From Glandiceps talaboti (Eukaryota; Hemichordata; Enteropneusta; Spengelidae), in the NCBI RefSeq assembly GCF_964340395.1, contig NC_135564.1, positions 6,792,861 to 6,856,860 on the forward strand: DNA of 64,000 bases. The letters run 5' to 3'. The position numbers and the translations under genes are program-made. Numbering within the stretch: position 1 is the first letter of the stretch; each line of letters opens with the position of its first letter. Positions 38,885 to 51,400 of the stretch are shown here, piece by piece. A model generated the notes under the pieces. The model was not told the origin of the DNA. It searched no databases and saw only the letters and a program-made list of their open reading frames with translations.

Positions 38885-41800
38885 GAGTCACAGACTATGT
38901 ATACGTCAGAATACCTCAGAATACGCTTGGCTTACTAATTTAATCCGTTTGTTTTTGTTAATCGTTACGCGCACCATCCTGTACGAATTATTTGCGTCTC
39001 AAAAAACAATCAATCAAATAATTATCTAACAGAATATAACAATACGAACCTTTCATTAAAGATCGGGTTGGGTTGGGTTGGTTTGGTTCAGTATTGTTCA
39101 TATCTTTATTCAAATAATCTCACTGGGCATCGGCAATTTATGAACAGTTGGATTATTTTAACAGGGAAGTTTCGAAAAACGCTAATCGATAATTTTAAGT
39201 TTCAAGAATTTCCACCATTTTAGGTATTGTTAGAAAACATGTATTGTACTATGAGCATTTACCCGCCATTTTTATCAAAATAATCGACACATTTATCAAA
39301 TCCTGTATTGGTATTTACAATGAAATCTGTTCGTCAGTTGATAAAACGACTTACACTGGTTATAACGCACAAATACTTCAAGGTTTTCGTCTTGGTCGAC
39401 GTTACGTTCCTCATCGGAATGACAATTTCTATAGTGCCTGATGAAAATCGTCGACCACTACAGATCGAAAGCTCACAATACTCAATACTTGTGTGCTACA
39501 GCATGTGTATTAAAGTCTCCATACAATATATACTACAACCCATAACACCAATGTAAAACGTTTTCTGTATGTACCACAATCGTTTATAGCATCCATATCA
39601 AGTGTAAAAGTATACCTTTTCATTTGCTAATTGACCACATAAGAAAGACCTCATGCTAGGCTTGTAAATAAGCCAATTAATACAGCATACTTAGTGTTAC
39701 TCGTTGTAATGTCACCTTCTTTTTCAAAGTTGTCAAATATAAATCGATTTCACATGTTTCGTTACAAGACAGTGAATACAGACAAGCGTCATCACACTGC
39801 ACCATGTCAGTAAAGCGTCTAAAAATATATTTGTATTTGAACATAAAAGCATAACGATTTTTAATATCACACGTGAATGTTGTGACATCACGTTGTTAAG
39901 ACACCTGTTGCATACTTGTGAATGATGAGATACCCCTCGATGCAGTTTGCTTGATCATGACCACACGAAATGAATGTTCAGCATCGCTAACAAATGTACG
40001 TATCTCTTTAGTATTTAAATTCCGGCTGCTCTTTTTTTTCCCGGGAAGGGTTTGAGATGGGGTTGGGTTTGAACGAATATGTTTAGATTATGATCAAATA
40101 CAGTAATATTTGGAGTACGTTGTCATAAATTCATATAAAACACATGAATAAAATCTGAGGATTAAAGAATTAAGGTATAATATGATTACAGTATTGTGCA
40201 ATTAATTTCATTATAAAGCCGTTCACTGCTCTGATGATTGTGTTACAACTCAGACCACCACAGCAATACAATATTTTACCCACAATTCCCTCTGATTTGT
40301 ACTCTCACACGTACATACGCTACTTCACTTCGGACAAATCTAAACAGTGTACTGGGTTTTGTTAAAACATTTTTGTCATTTTGGAATCATACTTTTTATA
40401 ACAGTTGAGAGATTATTTCTCTGATCGACATCAATAAAGGGTTAAACAAAAGAATAATAACGACCAATTGCATAGAGGGCGCTATGCCATTTTTTCAACA
40501 CATGTCTGATACTAGACAAGTTGATCACGCCATCCACACACTACACCGAGTATTTATGAGAGCAGGATTTTGTGTCTCAAAGTCAAGTAAACGAATATTT
40601 GTACCGTGGAAGAAATACATAGCTTTGTGAGTGTCTTTAAGGTTAAGGAAACGGTTGTTTTAGAAAATTAACAGGTAAGAGAGAAAGACAACGGAAAATT
40701 TAAAGAAAAATCATGATCTCTACAGACAAAAACAAAGAATCGAAGCGTATCTTATTAATGTTTACATATTTCACTGAATGTACTTGAGTATCATCAACAT
40801 GTCAGAGTGATACTTGATGCTTCGGTAAAGAGCATAGGATTAATTCAAATTGCAACATATATCCTACCAGGTCCCCGTTCACACAGCTGGGTTGCCTTGT
40901 CACAATCGTACTTCAAATCTAGCTGATGGCTTTTATAAACAAACGGCAGTGGTGGTGAGGCTAGAATCAAGTCAGTTGCTCTGACTGTTCCACTATCATG
41001 ACTGAACACAGTACACGATTTTCATTTTCGATGTTTGAATATTTTTGATATTGCCGAGATTTCAAAAACTAAGTAGGTGATATACGTTCATCACTACAGT
41101 TCTCATGCCACCCGTGTGTAGCTCATCCCATCAAAAGAGAAAGAAGCATAAACAAGCAACGTTCCAGTCGTGACTCACCACAGTGACAATAGAAAAACAA
41201 CCCTAAAGTGTTTGAGTTCTAATGGTAAACATGAATCATCGTATATAATCATACGTTTATTGGAGAGTCTTTGCAAGGGGTCCATTGTTGACGGTACATC
41301 GTGATCCCCAGACGCAGGTAACTAAACGATTATGTACCATAGCAACAACAAATTTCGTTTATCTGTTATCATTGTCTTTTATTGCTACAACCAGGGTCAC
41401 TGTTGTGTCTAGAATATAGTAGACACAACATCATTTAATTGAATCATTTTTTTTATACTTTGACCATACTGCTCAGAAGTCAACTTTTGTTGATCTCGAT
41501 GTATCGACCAATAGAAATCTTCCTAGCTCGCTTAAGTTGCTACAACTTTCTATTTCACGAAAAACCCGTTTTACTAAGAGTAGCTGAACAAGGGCTTAGG
41601 TTCCGCCCAATACTGAACACACTGATGTTTGCAACACTTTTGCATATCAAATTATTGCATGGGACATAAATGACAATTTCGACATTGAAAATAATCAAAC
41701 CAACCGGTGGTCGACTTTTAAGTCGGTTAGAGTTCGATATGAAAGAACTTTGGTAGGCTTGGTTACACTTCGCTCAGCCCAAAATAATTCGAGAAGATCT

Positions 41801-42278
41801 CTCTTATTAAACACCCCTGTCGAACTCTACTAACATATACTTAGTTCAAGTGTTATTGAAACTATTGTAACAGACATCAGCGAGAGTTGTATTGGGTACA
41901 GACACAAAGTTACAGTGCAGTGTAATACCCACGGACGTAATGCTTAAAAACTTTGTAACCTTTCAGTCATTGCCATTGTAAGCCATTGAACTCAGATTTG
42001 AAGTGCTGGGTCAGGTAGGGGGATTAGTAACATACGCACAAAAACAATTTACGGATTTTCAGAATGACTTTATTTTTGTACAAATATATACCATTAAACA
42101 TACACAAAATAATCAACCGTGAAACGACAAGAATGATGAAAGTGTACTAGGGAACAATAAATATACCGACACGGAGTTGACATGATTTACCTCTCACGTA
42201 TGTAAATACATGTTATGATATAAACGGCAACTTTGAGTACATTAGTAACCAACTTATAGCTGTTTCTTTAAAGGGGTA
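38885..42278. other. Non-coding DNA between the transporter pseudogene and the inverted-repeat elements
   Basis: No domain-like frame was seen. GGTCGACG and CGTCGACC form a short inverted pair within about 39396-39460, containing CTGATGA at 39440. Confidence 0.45.
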
Positions 42279-42610
42279 CATCCTGTAACTTAAGTTATGG
42301 TCCACGGGGTTTCTTTTTGTTTCATATAATAATATACTTCTGTTATCAAAACACTCAAGATGCTGAGTAACGTCCAGCAGCTGCAACCCTCGTCAGGAAT
42401 TCGTATACAATATAATTCGTATACAATATGACGTAATTTTTTAAGTATCAATATATTCGGAAAAAAACCCGTCATAGTCACGGTTTCCATACCTCTTTGT
42501 ACACAGAAACAGCCTCAAGCAACTGTATATACCAACATATGCTTATGTAAATGTATTTTTTAAAACTGATTTTCATCGAAAATCGGGTTAAAGTTACAGG
42601 GTGTGTCACT
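42279..42610. mobile_element. Possible inverted-repeat element
   Basis: ACATCCTGTAACTTAAG on the left and TTAAAGTTACAGGGTGTG on the right are inverted with several mismatches. The interior is non-coding, and the ends cannot be fixed. Confidence 0.35.
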
Positions 42611-42977
42611 TTAGTATTAGCAAGTATACGATAAACACGACAGAACCGACTTTAGCCATAGAGGGCTTCCCTCCATTGTCTATGCTCTAGCATAAGTATC
42701 AACAATCAAGCCGAGCCATCTTCAGAAAATATCCAATAAAACAATGTCTCCAAACTCTTTTTATCGTAATCCATTCTAAGAAAAGTGTATAGTGTTTACT
42801 TTGAAAAAAATCTTTAAAAAAGTAACTTCTGTTTACATGACATCTTTAGGGCAGCAGTAATATATATACATGTATGTACTACAAAAATACACCACATATA
42901 GTCAAAATATTAGAATAACACATTTCTTCAAGAAATAAAAAGTCTTTTCTCCTCAAAAAAGTTATAAAGTATGAATG

Positions 42978-43351
42978 GATACAACCTGCGAAAAAACACC
43001 GGTGCTTTTCCTTGAATGAAGTCAGCTAAGGAAAGATTTAACGTGGTAACAAAACTAGTTAAAACAACAATACACTTGAGCTGATACAAAGCAACAGTGA
43101 GTGCAGTGCCTCTGATATAGGTTCAGGCGACGTCAGTTTGTTTATATATGTCATAATTGAATACTCGATTGTTATACACTGTAGTATTCCAGCAGTAAAC
43201 ATGGTTATAGGATTCTGGCTCCTGTGGTGTTTATGCTTTGATAAGTTAAGGACGCTAATTACAATGTATGTCTGTGCATGAACCTTGTCTCATTCCAGTT
43301 TACCATATCATGAGAAAGCAAATGCACCGGTGTTTTTTCGCGGGTTGTATC
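42978..43351. mobile_element. Candidate 374-bp DNA element with 28-bp terminal inverted repeats
   Basis: The left end GATACAACCTGCGAAAAAAC plus ACCGGTGC matches the inverted right end (43324-43351) at 27 of 28 positions. AAAGTATGAATG directly precedes the left end and recurs 16 bases beyond the right end. There is no coding capacity. Confidence 0.7.
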
Positions 43352-43816
43352 AAGATTGAAATCTACGAAAGTATGAATGTAAGTTTCGAACTGAGCTAGG
43401 ATAGGTTCACCCGCGCCTTAGATTAGATTCAAATGATATGCTAATCCTAACATACTAGAATTTTGCTGTCTATTTTGCTGTTCAATTTACTTTCCGTGTT
43501 TAGTAGCTTAATATCTAGAAGTATGCTAAAATAGAAACATTTTGATATATCTAAGTAAGGTTGTGCGCTTTATGTCTTTACAGTTCTTGCTAAGGCATGG
43601 TCTAGTTCCTGACGACAATATTCCGATTTTACACTACCTTATCTCCATACTACATCTAGTCAATGTTGCTACTCAACAAAGCAAAACATTAAAGCCAATT
43701 TCAATCCCTTTGTTTAATACTTCCTTTACAGGACGCAACTTATAATTTATACGTGTTTTGACTCAATTTCTGTCTAAAAGAATAAAACAAATGAAAAAAG
43801 TAAAATACACTTCACA

Positions 43817-43855
<39 letters not shown>

Positions 43856-43856
43856 A
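43817..43856. repeat. (TTG)n microsatellite
   Basis: Thirteen TTG units. Confidence 0.92.
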
Positions 43857-44287
43857 ACAATCATCTGGTATCCAGCACCTGAACAAAAAAGACTGCAATA
43901 CCCAACAAAGTGATGTTGTCAAGTTGTGATATTAGCCTGTTAAAGACCACCTTTGGAATGACAAAGTTAGATATTTTTTGTACAGGACTATTACTACAGG
44001 CTGGCTTTGGCGGCCTCCATACCCACTAGTAAAATGGTTCCAAGAAATCAATTTAGAATCTATACGAATTATAAGAAATTTCAAATCAAATAGAGAAGGA
44101 ACTATTTAATTAGTTGCCTTAGTTTCATCCCGTTGAGTGTGGATGGCTATCAAGGACACTACCGGTAGTTCACATAGTTGAACCATTTTGAACTTGATTT
44201 CATCAAAACTGTGTTCACTTGGTGTTCCTAAATGCGATGCTACTGATCTCCCGATCACTGGTTATTTAATATAATAAACACAATCAA

Positions 44288-44359
44288 ACCAACCAACCAA
44301 CCAACCAACCAACCAACCAACCAACCAACCAACCAAATCACCAACTAACCAATCACTCG

Positions 44360-44443
<84 letters not shown>

Positions 44444-44445
44444 AT
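44288..44445. repeat. (AACC)n then (AATC)n microsatellite
   Basis: AACC units at about 44288-44335 and AATC units at about 44360-44442. Confidence 0.93.
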
Positions 44446-44988
44446 CTAGTATAATGGCCACTGTCCTTACAATCAATTACAGATTTCTTTCAAATCGGAC
44501 ACTTACATGTAGGCTAAAAAAGCTACAGTCAAACAAGATATTCTAGATCAGTTAACGGATAATTAATATAGAACACATGCTAAATAAGAACGTAAGACCA
44601 GATTATACTATCACTGTCCCAAACTGTAAATGCTAAGTGTATATTATGAGGTTATTATCCGATATCGGGTAATAACCGATTTACCACATGCTTATGCCCA
44701 GGAATTCAATGAAAATACACACACAAAAAAGAAAAAAAGGGCACAGCCGCAGCTTGCAGGGCTTCGTGCATCGCGCGACATTGTCCAGGTGACGTTCACG
44801 TGCACGTTCTGTTGACCTTGTCAACCTGTTTCAGTTGATCGTCAATTTTCATCAAATTTCGGAGTAAAATGTCATTATTGTCATAATTATTTTGAAATAC
44901 AACTTCGGTAGTAGTTTAGGTTCTCTAATAATTTCAGAAAATGTTTCGTGCCGTGCCGCCACCGGGGCTGTAAACAATACATATGATT

Positions 44989-46427
44989 TTAACAGCGTAA
45001 ACGCTGAAGCTTTCCTCGTAGACAAACTAAATCTACTACAGCGTCCCGGTATTCTTGGTTTGCAAATACATAAATGATGGGGTTTATCGTACTATTGACA
45101 AATAAGAGCCATTTCAGGGACAACGCTAATCGAAAAGGTACCCCGATGGGATGAAATATCATAAAGAAATACATTATTTTGTAAGGCAACCAACACACCA
45201 AGGCACAACCCACTATCATTGTTAACACCCTTAAAGCTTTTCTATCATGAACTGAATCAGCCTTGTTTTTTCTTTCTTTCATTTTTCTTAGGTAATCCTG
45301 GAAATCTCGAATGGTGGAATCTTTAGATTGGAAATGTCGGTTTTTGGTATCTTGGTTTCCTCGTTTATTTTCTGCGAGTTTTTGAAAATCACTGACAGTG
45401 TTGTACGACCTACGTATTGGGGGACTCGGTATATCTCGAGTTTGGCGAGCAAGTGCGATTAGGTCCCGATTTGTTTCTTTTAGCAACATGTGCCGGATGA
45501 TGGAGGATTTCCGGAGATCCTTGATTTTATATTGTGATGGCACAGTGTTATCATGGTCTACATTGGCGAAGCTGCTTCGTCGTTTTTCCATCGATCTGAC
45601 CGGTGAGCTGGCTATGGTATACGCTCTTGGACGAGCCACGCCTATTCTTACATGTGCTGGGGGCGTTGCATAACTCCACCTTCGTTGAGATGCATTAGGG
45701 GTAGTGAGGGGTGGCGTTTCTAGCAGCATAGCAGAACTGGCGCGACGACATGTGGGTGAGAGCCTCCTGTTTTTAAACTGCTGCGTGAGATGGTCGTTCA
45801 ATATAATATCGGCATCAGTTGATGGCAATGAGTGAGTTTGTAAAACCGACTGAAGAGATTGGTTTACGTGCTTCTTATATCTCCCCCGTTGAAGAGAGTC
45901 ACCTATCAGTGAAATAATTCCATCCCCTTGTTGAACTGATGAACTAAACATCTCTGGTTCAATCGTCGCTCGGTATGAAGGATTTATGTATTCCTCGTTG
46001 TTATGGTGATCAGTTTTGACATCATCAGAGAGAGGGCTAGAACAGAAAGTCCCAAGTCGATCACTTTTTACATCTATGCTACCAATGCTACTCTTTATAT
46101 TTTCGAGAGTTTTTACTGCGTCTTCGTTTGTTTTATCAGCTGGCTTGACATCCGTCGACCATTCCGTTTTGTATTCTTCTGACCGGGAAATAGGGGAACT
46201 TAACCTCTCATCTACCATTACTAGTCCGCCATTCCTAGCTTGACATTCATCTTCAATGTCTAAAGATATAGCTGAAACACTTCCAAAGGAGGACTGTTTC
46301 TGGAAACGCTGACGACGGATATTTGCCTCTTCGAAGTCGATTGAGGTTCTCTCCAACTTAGATCTTGTAGAGTCTAACTTATTTACACTGTTTACCCGGA
46401 AGTGATGCTCAATTTGAGGTGTAGTAC
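44989..46427 (-). CDS. Class-A GPCR exon, downstream half (third intracellular loop, TM6, TM7, tail)
   Basis: After about 395 residues of Ser/Thr/Arg-rich intracellular loop come TM6 with CWLPY (45181-45195) and TM7 with VNSTINPIIY (NPIIY at 45070-45084), then a short tail ending in LRC and a stop. VNSTINP and the YWRI of the other half resemble muscarinic acetylcholine receptors, but the position after WxPY is Lys, not the Asn of true muscarinic receptors, so the ligand is uncertain; histamine- or orphan-amine-type are alternatives. The full third loop would be about 600 residues. The LTR element removes continuity, so this allele should not give a normal receptor. Confidence 0.88.
46424..46427. 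repeat. Target-site duplication GTAC (left copy)
   Basis: GTAC directly before the 5' LTR matches GTAC at 58866-58869 directly after the 3' LTR. Four to six base pairs is normal for Ty3/gypsy integrases. The site is palindromic and lies in GPCR coding sequence. Confidence 0.88.
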
Positions 46428-47141
46428 TGTTACGAGTCACAAAATAAACATTTAAGATTTGATAATTCCTCTGTTGACAAAAGACACAAGTGATAAGGTC
46501 ACATTGATTAATGAGACAGAGCCGGGTCAAGTAATGTTATTCTATCCTAATGAGTAGAGGTCACATGTCATCTTAGAGTGATAAATCGTGTCCCAATTGA
46601 ATCAACAGCTGTCTAGCTAGAATTATTTAGCACGGGTCAATAAACTGGCTATTGCTGATTTGAATTAATTATATTAATAAACATTTACTAAATAAGGTTA
46701 AGAGAGAATCTTTTGTTGTAAACAATTTGTTTGTTAACCATATTTGTAATACGGAATGAACGATGTTTTAAATAAAAATGTTGATGACGTATGCGTTTGA
46801 AGTAGCTTTGGAATTCGCTATTCCGGAGACGTGGTCAGTTGGCGACTGAAGTGAAGAGCGATACCAGCGGGTTCTTGAGAAATTGTGAGCTGGGCTGAAA
46901 TTACTTGAAAGAACTTTGACAATTAACTGTAATTGACTGGAACTGAGGCGAATAGCTCCCTATGCTGCAAATCGTATAAGTCATTCAACACAAAAGTAAT
47001 ATTTGTGTCCTTGTGAGTTTCTTCTTTTTACAGAGCACTGTTTCGTGAAATCGGTACCTCTCAGATTGCTATCCGGGCGAGTCCAAAGTTTACCGCTGAA
47101 CACGGGTTAACGTTGCAGCTACCAAATTCAGCGTCGTAACA
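46428..47141 (+). repeat. 5' LTR of the Ty3/gypsy element
   Basis: 714 bp, starting TGTTACGAG and ending GTCGTAACA, so the termini are TG...CA inside a 6-bp inverted repeat TGTTAC/GTAACA. It contains AATAAA hexamers near both the beginning and the middle and a TGACGTA CRE-like core in the central part, but the U3/R/U5 limits cannot be set by eye. No difference from the 3' LTR was seen. Confidence 0.96.
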
Positions 47142-47142
47142 C

Positions 47143-47160
47143 TGGTGTAAAATCCGGGCT
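47143..47160 (+). promoter_or_regulatory. Primer binding site (candidate)
   Basis: One base after the 5' LTR the sequence reads TGG, then T, then seven bases, then CCGGG. This is the layout expected of the complement of a tRNA 3' end: CCA, discriminator, acceptor strand, T-stem. The acceptor portion GTAAAAT does not match a primer tRNA that I can name. Confidence 0.7.
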
Positions 47161-47210
47161 GGACAGTGCTATTCAAAGAATCAACAGGTAAAAAAGTACA
47201 ATCGCAAAAC

Positions 47211-47216
47211 GTAAGT
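47211..47216 (+). promoter_or_regulatory. Candidate splice donor in the retroelement leader
   Basis: GTAAGT, the metazoan donor consensus, lies 18 bases before the gag start, with a weaker AG/GTAAAA at 47186-47192. Env-carrying retroelements make their downstream genes from spliced RNA, so this is a plausible donor for ORF3 or env messages. No acceptor could be fixed, so this remains inference. Confidence 0.4.
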
Positions 47217-47233
47217 ACTTTATAAGACATTAT

Positions 47234-48475
47234 ATGCTACTACGATCGGGCCGTATACTGAGACAGCCAGACATACCACAAATTCCTCTTGCACAAATGG
47301 CAAACTTGGAGAACAATTTACAGATTGATCAAGACATAATACCAGTTGTACCAATTGATCACAACCTACAACCAAATATTCCAATTGCACAAAATTTGGA
47401 ACAAAATAATCAAGCTGACCCTATTCATAACATTCAAAATCTAATACAAGATGTGAATAACAGAATAGAAAGAGTCCAGATAAGTGATGAGAAACCGCCT
47501 TACTATTATGGCAAAGAAGATGAATCACCAGAACGATGGTTGAATAAATTTGATGCATTTGCTGTATTAAAGAACTTAAATGACGATCAAAAAGTTCAAT
47601 ACTTTATATTATTGATAAGAGATGTTGCTGAAAGATGGTATGTAGACTTGGACGAAAATCAGGCACAAAATTGGAATGAATTGCGGCCTTTATTTATTGC
47701 AAGATTTCATCGTATTCAACCAAGATGGCTCGTTGATCAGCAATTAAGTTTGATAAAACAACGACAAAATGAATCTGTGGATGACTATTCCAGCCGATTA
47801 CGGGAAAAATGTGCTAAAGCAATGCGCACGGCCCCAGAAATTTTAAGTTTATTTTTACAGGGTTTGCGTCATGAAATCAAGATAGCAACTTTATCCCGGG
47901 AACCAAATGACTTTGAAAATGCGTTTTCAGCAGCCAAGACAGCAGAAATCATATCTCAACTACCAAACCACGACAGCCAGCTGACATCCAGAAACACAAC
48001 TTTGAAGTTGCCCAAGAACAGGATTGATCAAGAATTGCATGACGACATGGTAGAGCTCACTACACAATTACGACAAAAAAATGAATTGCTCACTCGTCGA
48101 AATGAAGAATTGCAACAACAGGTACAGTCTCAAACATTTTCTGACAATCGGGTGGGATATTACCCTCAGACACAAAGAAATCTTCAATTTCGTCAAAATC
48201 AGGGCAATTATTTTGCAGTAGGCCGGCCAAATTTCAATACAAACAGGCCTATGTATGACCGTCAAAATAATTTTGATAAAAATCGCCCAAGATATGGCGG
48301 AAGAGAAATTATGTCTGGCAGACAAATATGTAGAAATTGTAATCGTTCAGGTCATATGGCCCCATCCTGCCCAGAAAGAAATAACAGAGGTTGTTATTCA
48401 TGTGGTCAAATAGGTCACATAGCTAGAAATTGTCCAAGACCTACCTATAGTCGTTTTTATTCAAAAAACGATTAA
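47234..48475 (+). CDS. gag: Gag polyprotein of the Ty3/gypsy element
   Basis: The 413-aa structural protein forms the particle and binds the RNA genome. Residues about 85-240 have the tryptophan-rich helical pattern of a retrotransposon capsid domain, with motifs such as RWLNKF, AERWY and LFLQGLRHEI. A glutamine/asparagine-rich stretch follows. Near the C-terminus are two CX2CX4HX4C zinc knuckles (CRNCNRSGHMAPSC and CYSCGQIGHIARNC), typical of nucleocapsid. The ATG is the first in the frame after the leader. The frame ends at a TAA just after an A AAA AAC slippery heptamer, so a fraction of ribosomes should continue into pol. The frame is intact. Confidence 0.95.
   Translation: MLLRSGRILRQPDIPQIPLAQMANLENNLQIDQDIIPVVPIDHNLQPNIPIAQNLEQNNQADPIHNIQNLIQDVNNRIERVQISDEKPPYYYGKEDESPERWLNKFDAFAVLKNLNDDQKVQYFILLIRDVAERWYVDLDENQAQNWNELRPLFIARFHRIQPRWLVDQQLSLIKQRQNESVDDYSSRLREKCAKAMRTAPEILSLFLQGLRHEIKIATLSREPNDFENAFSAAKTAEIISQLPNHDSQLTSRNTTLKLPKNRIDQELHDDMVELTTQLRQKNELLTRRNEELQQQVQSQTFSDNRVGYYPQTQRNLQFRQNQGNYFAVGRPNFNTNRPMYDRQNNFDKNRPRYGGREIMSGRQICRNCNRSGHMAPSCPERNNRGCYSCGQIGHIARNCPRPTYSRFYSKND
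48463..48469 (+). promoter_or_regulatory. -1 ribosomal frameshift slippery site A AAA AAC
   Basis: In the gag frame the codons read tcA AAA AAC and then, one codon later, the gag TAA at 48473-48475. This is the canonical X XXY YYZ heptamer. The pol frame is -1 relative to gag and is open from 48451 (after a TAG at 48448-48450), so the overlap includes the heptamer. Pol has no ATG at the start of its open frame, which also argues for frameshifting. A downstream stimulatory structure was not assessed. Confidence 0.82.
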
Positions 48476-51400
48476 GGAGTGTGAGAAATATCAAATCCAA
48501 AGAGCCTAATATGTCTCACACGCCCAAATTAAATTCTGTAAAATCTGCTGATTTAAAGGTACAATCTAACAATTTGATCACTATTAAAATTTTCAATACT
48601 GCAATTTCGGCTTTGATCGACTCTGGAGCTACAATAAACGTAGTTTCCACAAAACTATTTGAAAAAATTCCACAGCTAAAAAAGTTCAAAATTAAAAGAC
48701 CTAAATACAAATGTATAGAATTACCAAACAATCAGCAGATTCCTATTCAAGGCTATGTAAAAATTCCAATACGTATTGAAAATCAACTAATCAATGTTCC
48801 TGTGCATTTGGTTAAGGACATAGATAGAGATTTGATCTTAGGAATGGAATTTTTAGAGCAGCACAAAGCAATAATTGATTTTGCACACAAGAAATTATTT
48901 ATCCATGCCAATGCAGTCTTGAGACCAGCTAAAAAATATGTCATACCCCCTAGGTGTGAATGCATAATTTCGGCTAAGCTAAGGGGCTCATTTCCGAATG
49001 GACTAATAGGAACCACTACCAACATGACGTCACTACATTACTTAGGCATTCAAGTTGCACGAGTATTAGCATCTACTTATGAGGGTTCAGTTCCAATCAG
49101 GTTGATCAACACATCTAACAATGAGGCCATATTAGGTAGGCATATTCGATTGGGCACTTTCAGACCACTCCCAGACGGAACCACTTTACATGACTTTGAC
49201 ATGACGGACAGATATTTAAATAATAAGACACACCCTTCTCAGACAAATCCCTCTTTAGAACGGGAAGAATTTCATTCATTATTTGACTTCACTGGGCAAT
49301 GCTCTAACTTGACAAATAGCCAAATTAATGACTTACAAGAAGTACTATGGAGGAATAGGCGAGCATTCGTAGACAATTCAAATACTTTGGGTTATTGTGA
49401 TATTATTAAACATACTATTGATTTAGAACCTAATGCCAAAGTGAAACCAAAGGCACCCTATAGAGTATCCCCTGACAAGCGTGAGGAAATTTCGAGACAA
49501 ACAAATGACCTTTTAAGACAAAATATAATTCGACGTAGCAAATCCCCATTTAGTGCACCTGTACTTTTGGTCAAAAAACCTTCAGGCTCATGGCGTCTTG
49601 TGATTGACTATCGTGAATTAAATAAGGTGACAATAATTTACAATCATCCGCTCCCAAATATTTCAGATAGTTTAGAAATGATCGGGGCCCAAAGTCCCAA
49701 ATATTTTTCTACACTTGATATGACTAGTGGATTTTGGCAAATTGCCCTTGATGAAAAAGATTCACATAAGACGGCATTCGTTACTCATGATGGAAAGTTT
49801 GAGTTCAAGACACTTCCACAAGGATTACGTAACTCAAGTAGTAGCTTTCAACGCAGTTTAGAATTTATTTTAAATCAATTACAATATAAAATTTGCATAT
49901 CATATATAGACGATATATTAATATATGCAACAACGTTTCGACAACACCTTCAAAACCTTGACATTGTTCTAGGTAGGTTAATAAATGCAAATTTGAAATT
50001 AAGCCCGCGAAAATGTATATTTGGAAAAAGGGAAGTTAAATTCCTAGGTCATATCTTGAACGAAAATGGCATCTCAACTGACCCAAAAAAGGTCGACGCA
50101 ATATTAAAATTTCCCGTACCAACGAAAGTATCACAACTTCAATCGTTCTTAGGTTGCGCAGGATATTACAGACGATTTATTCATAACTATTCAAAAATAG
50201 CAAATCCTCTACACAAATTGCTTGCAAAGAGTGCAAAATTCATATGGACTAATGACTGTCAACAGGCTTTTGATACGTTAAAAAAGGCGTTGACATCAAA
50301 ACCAATATTGGCGTTCCCACGTTTTAATGAGGAATTTCTATTATATACGGACGCGTCAGCATACAGTGTAGGATTCATTTTAGCCCAAGTTCAAGATGGC
50401 ATAGAAAGAGTCATTTCTTATGGTGGTCGTACTCTAAATCCAGCACAACGAAATTACACCTGTACAGAACGTGAAGGTCTCGCGGTAATACATGCATTAA
50501 CACAATGTGATATTTACTTGAGAGGAAACAAATTCACAATCATTACAGATCATGCAAATTTGATCTACCTATTCAAAATGAAAACTCCAAGCGGCAGGCT
50601 AGCCAGGTGGGTACTCAAAGTACAAGGTTACAATTACGACATTCTTTTCAGACCTGGAGCAAAAATTCCACATGCGGACAGTTTGTCGCGCCGCGAATAT
50701 CCACCTGAAAAATATCAAAACTCCGAAATTACACCGACAGACACCGACAATACTAATTCTGATGACATAAATTATACACACAATCAGTCACAGCTAACTA
50801 TGACTGAAATTTCTAACATTCCAGAGATAGCCAATTTACAACTCAACACGCAAGAAGATATCCTTACAGACATCAGACATCTATACGACTCGTCTGAAAC
50901 TGATATCATGACTGACCAGCTGTGTAATGCATCCACTCAATCAATCGATTCCAATGACACACTAACCGATCATAGTGAGATTGATAATACACATACTGGC
51001 ATTAATAAACTCTACAATTTACAACGTCAGGACAAACACTTATTACCAATGATTAATTATTTAACCAATGATGGCGAGTTACCTACAGACTCGAAGCATG
51101 CACAGAAGATAATACAAAGCAGTGACAATTTTACCATTTTGAATGGTATATTATATCATTACTGGTCCCCTACAGGTAAGTCAGCTAAAGCTCATAACTG
51201 TATTCGACAGTTAGTAATTCCGAAATCCTTACAACTATACATATTAAGGAGGGTTCATGATGACGTCACAGCAGGACACTTGGGTACCTCACGAACGTTA
51301 CAGGCTATCAGATTACGTTATTATTGGGACACCTTAATCAAAGATGTGACAGTTTACGTGGCATCCTGTGTCTTCTGTCACTCACGGAAACGAGGTATTC

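Noticed and set aside
41720-41840. Inverted GTTAGAGTTCGA / TCGAACTCTACTAAC pair as a MITE
   Set aside because: The match is short and requires a 3-base gap, so it is weaker than the other inverted-repeat elements.
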